A model generated the notes under the pieces. It was not told the DNA's origin. It ran no database searches and was given only the letters and a program-made list of their open reading frames with translations. The translations under genes were made by a program, and so were the position numbers. DNA of 11,876 bases, from positions 1 to 11,876 of the forward strand of contig VBOC01000048.1 of NCBI GenBank assembly GCA_005877655.1, given 5' to 3'. This stretch comes from Ignavibacteria bacterium. Lineage in GTDB: Bacteria > Bacteroidota > Ignavibacteria > UBA10030 > SZUA-254. Positions within the stretch are counted from its first letter, which is position 1, and the number at the start of each line of letters is the position of its first letter. Positions 7,659-11,876 of the stretch are shown here, piece by piece.

Positions 7659-7663
7659 TTGTT

Positions 7664-9251
7664 ATGAAGAACTTTCCCATGGGTCTGATGTTCCTCACAA
7701 TGTGGGCCGTGGCATTCCAAGCGGCAAACGGCCAACCGACCCTAAACTGGGAACGCCAGTACGATTTAAATGGCGCCGAAGACATTTTCAACGCAGTCGA
7801 GGTCAGTAGTACGCGGAGTGTCTACCTGGCGGGATATGGAAAGCACACCTCAACTGGGTTCGAATACGTGATGGTCAAGTACTATTATACGGGACAGCGG
7901 GCATTCACCTCCGGCTTCGATTTCGGCTCAATCAATAAGGCATATGGAGTCGCAGTGAAAGGACAGTACATGTATGTCACCGGCAGGAGTAAAGTAGGTT
8001 CGCATTATAAGATCGCCACGACGAAGGTAGACACTGGGGGATCGCTGGTGGGGTACGGCATATCCCATCACACAACCACCTCCGACGACTACTTCGAGTC
8101 CCAGCAATTCAAACGTGATCTTGCTCAAATATGGACTCAATCCGTTCGGCCTATCTCCTGTTGACTCCGTAGTATTCGATGGTTTTTCGGCCAACACCGA
8201 TGACACCCTGAAAGCCATGACTATCGACTTAAACAATAACATCTACCTCGCTGTAAAGTCGTATGAGGGTGCTCTCGACGGATGGGATTACTACATTGCA
8301 AAATATAATCGATATCTGAAAGAACAATGGCGCAAGTCGTATAATAGCTCAGGAAATGCCACTGATGAGCCTAATGCCATCCAGGTCGATACCAATGGGA
8401 ACGTCTATGTGACCGGAAACGGAGGTTCCAGCGCTTTAACTTTGAAGTACAATTCAACCGGCACGCTCCAGTGGGCTGGCACTTATTCAAATGGATATGG
8501 CATGGACGTCGCGGCTTTTAACAATGCAGTTTACGTAACTGGAGGGTCACCCCCTGGAGGGAATGCGATTCTCATCAAATACAACTCGAGCGGAACCCAA
8601 CAATGGGCGGCGACATATGCGCCGAGCAATTGCAGTTGCGACTATACAATCGGGTATCGCGTCAAGATCGACACAACCGGTAACGGTATTTATGTCGGAG
8701 GGGGACATGGCGATATGGTTTTCTTGAAATATGATTCTAGTGGAGATTCTATCTGGTCATATGCCTACAACGGACCTTCTCAGAACACCGATCAGATGAT
8801 AGACATGGCCACCGATGTGGCAGGCAATATCCTTGCGGCGGGGGCAGTGCGCGAATCGGACCTTCTACCACCCGTGGATTATGACGATTTCGAGCTAGTG
8901 TCGTTAAATGTGGGAGGGGGTTTTGCTTCAAAGGCCGCACCGATGAATCCGGTTTTGGGTACGCACCCGGGTCGACCGAGGGGTTACAATCTCGGACAAA
9001 ATTATCCTAATCCCTTTAACCCGTCCACAAAGATAAGCTATTTCTTGTCAGAAGACGGTCGTGTTATACTAAGGATCTACGATCTCTTGGGCCGCGCCGT
9101 GAAAACAGTCCTTGACGGTCAATATATTCTCAAGGGACCTCACGAAGTGAGCTTTGATGGCTCGAATCTAGCGAGTGGGCCCTACTTTTACAGACTTACT
9201 GTGGGCGATGGAAAATATTATCAAGTCAAGCAGATGATGCTCTTAAAGTAA
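7664..9251 (+). CDS. Secreted beta-propeller-like protein with T9SS type A sorting domain, frameshifted
   Basis: This is a predicted extracellular or cell-surface protein exported by Sec and then the type IX system. The ATG at 7664 gives a signal peptide (MKNFPMGLMFLTMW to about ANGQ, residue 24). The body has repeated blades of the form [LVI]KY-x-[ST]-x-G-x-x-x-W, alternating with GNVYVTG strands, resembling SBBP or delta-60 beta-propeller repeats; clear examples are LKYNSTGTLQW, IKYNSSGTQQW and LKYDSSGDSIW. From about 8985 the C-terminus (YNLGQNYPNPFNPSTKI to the final QMMLLK) is a type A sorting domain, normally removed after secretion. The frame breaks near 8111: up to QQF (codon 8108-8110) it is one frame, while from AAC at 8112 (NVILLKYGLN) it is the +1 frame. 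One extra A in AAAC would explain this, and the restored protein is about 528 residues. As read, the first frame stops at 8164, losing the sorting domain. Ligand and function are unknown. Confidence 0.85.
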
Positions 9252-9438
9252 GAGCCTCTGAAGAGCGGAACGGCAGCCGGAGCGGACGGCCACTCCCTCC
9301 CAGCGAAAGACGGATACTATCCTCTCCGTTTGCCATATAGAACTCGGCGCAACGCCCAACGCGGTGTCAGGGATACATGCAAAAAACGGCGGTCGACTGA
9401 AAGTTGGAGGAATGAGCTTCATACCATAATTGGTGTTC

Positions 9439-11373
9439 CTAGAACAATTGAACCTGATCCAAGGCTTTTTGAATCGAAAGCGAATCTCGTCCGCTTGACT
9501 CCAGAACTCCGATATAATTGATATATTCAGAGAGGGTCAAGCCGGTTGGCTCGGTTACAACGGGATCATTTACTTGTTGGTTATAGACATCGATCAAGTC
9601 GGACGCCAGGGAAAAGCGTCGGGTTTTCAGACATGTGACAGCCAACTCCTTCACGGAGTGGAGATTCATCGCATCTACATCAATCGATTTTGAAAAGCAT
9701 CGGGCGGAATTGTCATAATCTCCCCGCATAAAGTAAACCTGTCCTAACTTTTCGTAAAGAAACCCCAATTCGGAATCGTGTTTTGACTTGAAGGGCTCCA
9801 ATTCCTGGATAATCCGACGCCTCTCCTCGATTTCCATATTATTTTCTGTGCCAATCAGCTTACAGCCAACGTTGATGATGTAAGATGATCCTCTATAATA
9901 ACTCCGATACACCCAGATGCCAATGCTCCGCAATCTCCGGCTCGCAGTATCCTCATGTGAATTCACGAAGAATACGGTTGAACTTAGAATGCCCATTCCC
10001 AGCGAACAAGCAATCAATAAGTTCATAGTTCTGCGAGTAGTCGAGCCGTCGAAGAAATGAGTTGACAACGCAAGCGACAAAAAAGCAATCGGCGCCGCAG
10101 CGAGCGAAAGGAAATCCCAATCGCGTGGCATTGAGAGAATTGGGTTTACCGTAAGGTTAAACAGCAAGAAATAGAATGCTGCGATTGAGAAAAAGATGGT
10201 TCTTTGATCATCCCATCTGAGCTCGCGAAAGCGGACTAGAGCCAAAATGCAAATCAGGAGAGCACCAGGTGCGACCGTCAGAAGAAGCTCCTGCAACACA
10301 TCTGACAGATGCTCCAGTGAGAGGAGCGAATACGCGTGAGGAAACGGCAGAGGGTTATTTACGGGTAGGAAAATCTTTGACGCAATTTCATTTTGGTTAT
10401 CGCTCGTAAACTCATAGGCTTTAAAGTAGAACATGTAAGCCAACAAGCCGCAGGCCAATGTTAATATAAGAGCCGCAATAATCGTTTTGGGCCTGAGCGG
10501 TCTCGGGATGGCGGGAAAGCGATCTCTGTTAGAATAGAAAATCGCGTACGTCAAAGCAGGGGTAAGCAGAAGCATTTCCACATGAAGTCCCACGCCCAGG
10601 GCAAAGACTCCCATCATCGCCATGAGGGTCTTTCGCCCCTCGAACAACCTCCAGGATAACACCAAGAAGACAATTATGGCGAGATAGACGAGCGTGTAAT
10701 CTTCCACATGACCAAAAAAAAGCTGGTTCGCTCCCAAGCTGACCAGGATGATCCCAGCAAACACCTTCCAAATCGGAGGTTGCTTCGAATGAACAACGAA
10801 CAAGAGCACGGCGATAAGGAATAACCCGCCAGTTATCGCGCTCACGATTTGGATAGTCAATTTTTGATCAAGGCCGAGTGAGCGACTCAAAGACTGGTGA
10901 ATCAGACGGGTCAGCGGTTCCGTATCATTGAATCCAAAAAGGTCCGTGATTGAGTAATGCCGGCCAGCCAAGAGGTTCAGTAATGTTCTTGAGTCACCGT
11001 ACATATCTGTGATAATTCTGTTCTGGTAGAATACCACTGATCCAATTGCCCCAATTATGCCTGCAATGATCAAGACAGATTTCTTGCGCTCGGCAGCAAC
11101 TCGGAGAAATCGTTCAAATGGCTCTATCAGGATACGCGAAACAGCCGGAATAGTGATGAGAATTGCCCCACTTATTAGGAATAGACGCACCGGAGTGCTT
11201 ACGGCCGCGAGTTGATTCACTCCCCATAGAAAGGATTCTGGAAGTAACGAAGCCAGTGAGTAGATTAGGACAAGAGTTAGAAACAAAAGAAAAGACGTGA
11301 CTCCGAGCGATGATCCCGGTGTTCCCTTTTCTCCAACACTGCGGTTGCCGGCCTTACTTCCTCTTGTTTGCAC
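9439..11373 (-). CDS. Polytopic membrane protein, GT-C glycosyltransferase-like, with C-terminal TPR region
   Basis: I do not recognise a named gene. The 644-residue protein has about 12 hydrophobic segments (roughly 26-45, 62-83, 99-116, 173-195, 203-220, 226-243, 250-280, 298-317, 362-381, 392-412, 420-440, 449-470) followed by a soluble tail. The tail (about 535-600) contains a TPR-like unit: LGFLYEKLGQVYFMRGDYDNSARCF carries the Gly, Tyr and Ala spacing of that repeat. Between the third and fourth segments a loop holds DMYGD (123-127); other conserved-looking motifs are FGHVEDY (220-226) and MPRDWDF (415-421). Multi-pass topology with an acidic early loop resembles GT-C enzymes that use lipid-linked sugars, but there is no decisive signature. 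The start is a GTG at 11373 with AGGA 4 bp upstream, inside the last 20 bp of the upstream gene, so translation is probably coupled. The 3' end converges on the T9SS cargo gene. Confidence 0.75.
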   Translation of the reverse strand: MQTRGSKAGNRSVGEKGTPGSSLGVTSFLLFLTLVLIYSLASLLPESFLWGVNQLAAVSTPVRLFLISGAILITIPAVSRILIEPFERFLRVAAERKKSVLIIAGIIGAIGSVVFYQNRIITDMYGDSRTLLNLLAGRHYSITDLFGFNDTEPLTRLIHQSLSRSLGLDQKLTIQIVSAITGGLFLIAVLLFVVHSKQPPIWKVFAGIILVSLGANQLFFGHVEDYTLVYLAIIVFLVLSWRLFEGRKTLMAMMGVFALGVGLHVEMLLLTPALTYAIFYSNRDRFPAIPRPLRPKTIIAALILTLACGLLAYMFYFKAYEFTSDNQNEIASKIFLPVNNPLPFPHAYSLLSLEHLSDVLQELLLTVAPGALLICILALVRFRELRWDDQRTIFFSIAAFYFLLFNLTVNPILSMPRDWDFLSLAAAPIAFLSLALSTHFFDGSTTRRTMNLLIACSLGMGILSSTVFFVNSHEDTASRRLRSIGIWVYRSYYRGSSYIINVGCKLIGTENNMEIEERRRIIQELEPFKSKHDSELGFLYEKLGQVYFMRGDYDNSARCFSKSIDVDAMNLHSVKELAVTCLKTRRFSLASDLIDVYNQQVNDPVVTEPTGLTLSEYINYIGVLESSGRDSLSIQKALDQVQLF

Positions 11374-11755
11374 CCGATCCTAACCCGGAGTTGTTGGATA
11401 TGCTTTCGAAAGCCACCTTCGCGAGAGCAACATCGACAATCTTGTCGCCGCTAAAATACCACCCCGACAGCTTCTTTCTTCGCGGCTTCAATGTTATTCG
11501 GCCGATTCGTTCTTCTCCGTTATCACCCGTGATCACATACTCGAAGGTGGCAGAGGAATCCGTATCGTTCATGAATTCCCACTCGAAGAAGTGAGAAACT
11601 GTGTCAGTGCGAGTGAAAAAGTCGCGCCATCTAAATTCAATGCCTCCCGCCGATTCGAATCGAACGGGGTCGCTCCAGGTTTGCGCGCCGCCGAGCTGGA
11701 GCGTCCCGGAAAATACCCCAACGATTAAAACCACGAATAAGCGGCTATGATTCAT
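11354..11755 (-). CDS. Small secreted protein of unknown function
   Basis: The product is 133 residues, starting at the ATG at 11755 with a typical signal peptide (MNHSRLFVVLIVGVFSGT, likely cleaved after about GGA, residue 24). The mature part of about 109 residues is rich in beta-type, aromatic and charged residues (FRWRDFFTRTD, FFEWEFMNDTD, FEYVITGDNG), suggesting a small beta-sandwich, with a basic Ser/Gly/Asn/Lys tail. No Cys or lipobox is seen, so it is not an obvious lipoprotein. I recognise no family. It overlaps the membrane-protein gene by 20 bp and is probably its operon partner. No clear ribosome-binding site or promoter is visible in the 121 bases upstream, to the window end. Confidence 0.7.
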   Translation of the reverse strand: MNHSRLFVVLIVGVFSGTLQLGGAQTWSDPVRFESAGGIEFRWRDFFTRTDTVSHFFEWEFMNDTDSSATFEYVITGDNGEERIGRITLKPRRKKLSGWYFSGDKIVDVALAKVAFESISNNSGLGSGANKRK

Positions 11756-11876
11756 TTTGGATCTGGAATATCCCGGGCACGCGAAGCTCCAATTATCGTG
11801 GAGTCCTCTAGTTGATGTCCTTGAGGGGTCTAATTCGTCAAGGTACCAATCTGCCTGAAGATTTCAAAAAACTCTT

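Larger units (their letters stand above)
7107..7663 (+). other. Gene-free spacer between the core operon and the accessory region
   Basis: I find no convincing gene in these 557 bases. A 6-bp hairpin at 7151-7166 (CGAAGG, 4-base loop, CCTTCG) follows rsmE but has no T run, so it is a poor terminator candidate. A two-copy G-rich repeat lies at 7227-7266. Base composition shifts towards A/T from about 7.25 kb. A TTGACA at 7291 and a TACAAT at 7581 have no matching partner elements at proper spacing. The last 15 bases hold the Shine-Dalgarno sequence of the next gene. Confidence 0.6.

Noticed and set aside
9262..9290. Short direct repeat GAGCGGAACGGC / GAGCGGACGGC after the T9SS gene
   Set aside because: It is two imperfect copies of about 12 bp in G+C-rich DNA with no further units and no hairpin, so it is likely chance.
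9372..9398. A6 run (T6 on the minus strand) as a terminator for the minus-strand operon
   Set aside because: No stem of useful length precedes the T run on the minus strand; only the short palindrome GTCGAC is nearby.
11756..11876. Bacteroidota-type promoter (TTTTTTG, 19 bp, TACCTTGA on the minus strand) before the small secreted protein gene
   Set aside because: The -7 element matches TAnnTTTG only partly, and the start-site distance cannot be judged. It is too weak to list.

Overview
The window most likely comes from a Gram-negative member of the Bacteroidota/Chlorobi/Ignavibacteriota assemblage (FCB group). Two features point there: a secreted protein ending in a type IX secretion (T9SS) type A sorting domain with the QNYPNPFNPSTKI-type signature, and an Omp85-family outer-membrane barrel. 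The first 7.1 kb is G+C-rich, uses GTG and TTG starts freely, and is one tightly packed plus-strand operon. From about 7.2 kb the sequence is visibly more A/T-rich and looks like accessory DNA.

Region 1 (1-7106, plus strand) is the conserved type II fatty-acid synthesis cluster, followed by three genes of RNA and envelope function: fabH (5' end outside the window), fabD, fabG, acpP, fabF, rnc, a short Omp85/BamA-like gene and rsmE. FabH starts chains from acetyl-CoA and malonyl-ACP, FabD makes malonyl-ACP, AcpP carries the acyl chain, FabF elongates it and FabG reduces the 3-keto group. RNase III, the Omp85 protein and the 16S rRNA U1498 methyltransferase RsmE are probably co-transcribed with them.

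Three genes of this operon are damaged as read here. fabD carries an in-frame TAG where relatives have a Glu codon. fabF lacks about 29 internal residues, including the near-invariant DGFVxGxGAG motif. rnc has lost the Gly-rich loop of its dsRNA-binding domain in a frame-breaking deletion, so its frame runs open into the Omp85 gene and mimics a 712-residue fusion. The original rnc TGA stop and the Omp85 TTG start overlap as TTGA, so I annotate two genes.

Region 2 (7107-7663) has no credible gene. It holds a two-copy, 22-bp-period G-rich repeat resembling an IS21-family end and, at its right edge, a strong Shine-Dalgarno sequence. Region 3 (7664-9251, plus) is a T9SS-exported beta-propeller-like protein broken by one frameshift. 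Region 4 (9439-11755, minus, convergent) is a two-gene unit: a small secreted protein of unknown function, overlapping by 20 bp a 12-TM membrane protein with GT-C-like acidic loop motifs and a cytoplasmic or periplasmic TPR tail.

No tRNA, rRNA, CRISPR array, complete insertion sequence or phage gene is visible. The most notable feature is the cluster of lesions in normally essential genes. Whether these are consensus errors of a draft assembly or real gene decay cannot be settled from the sequence alone. I see no convincing new multi-gene system.
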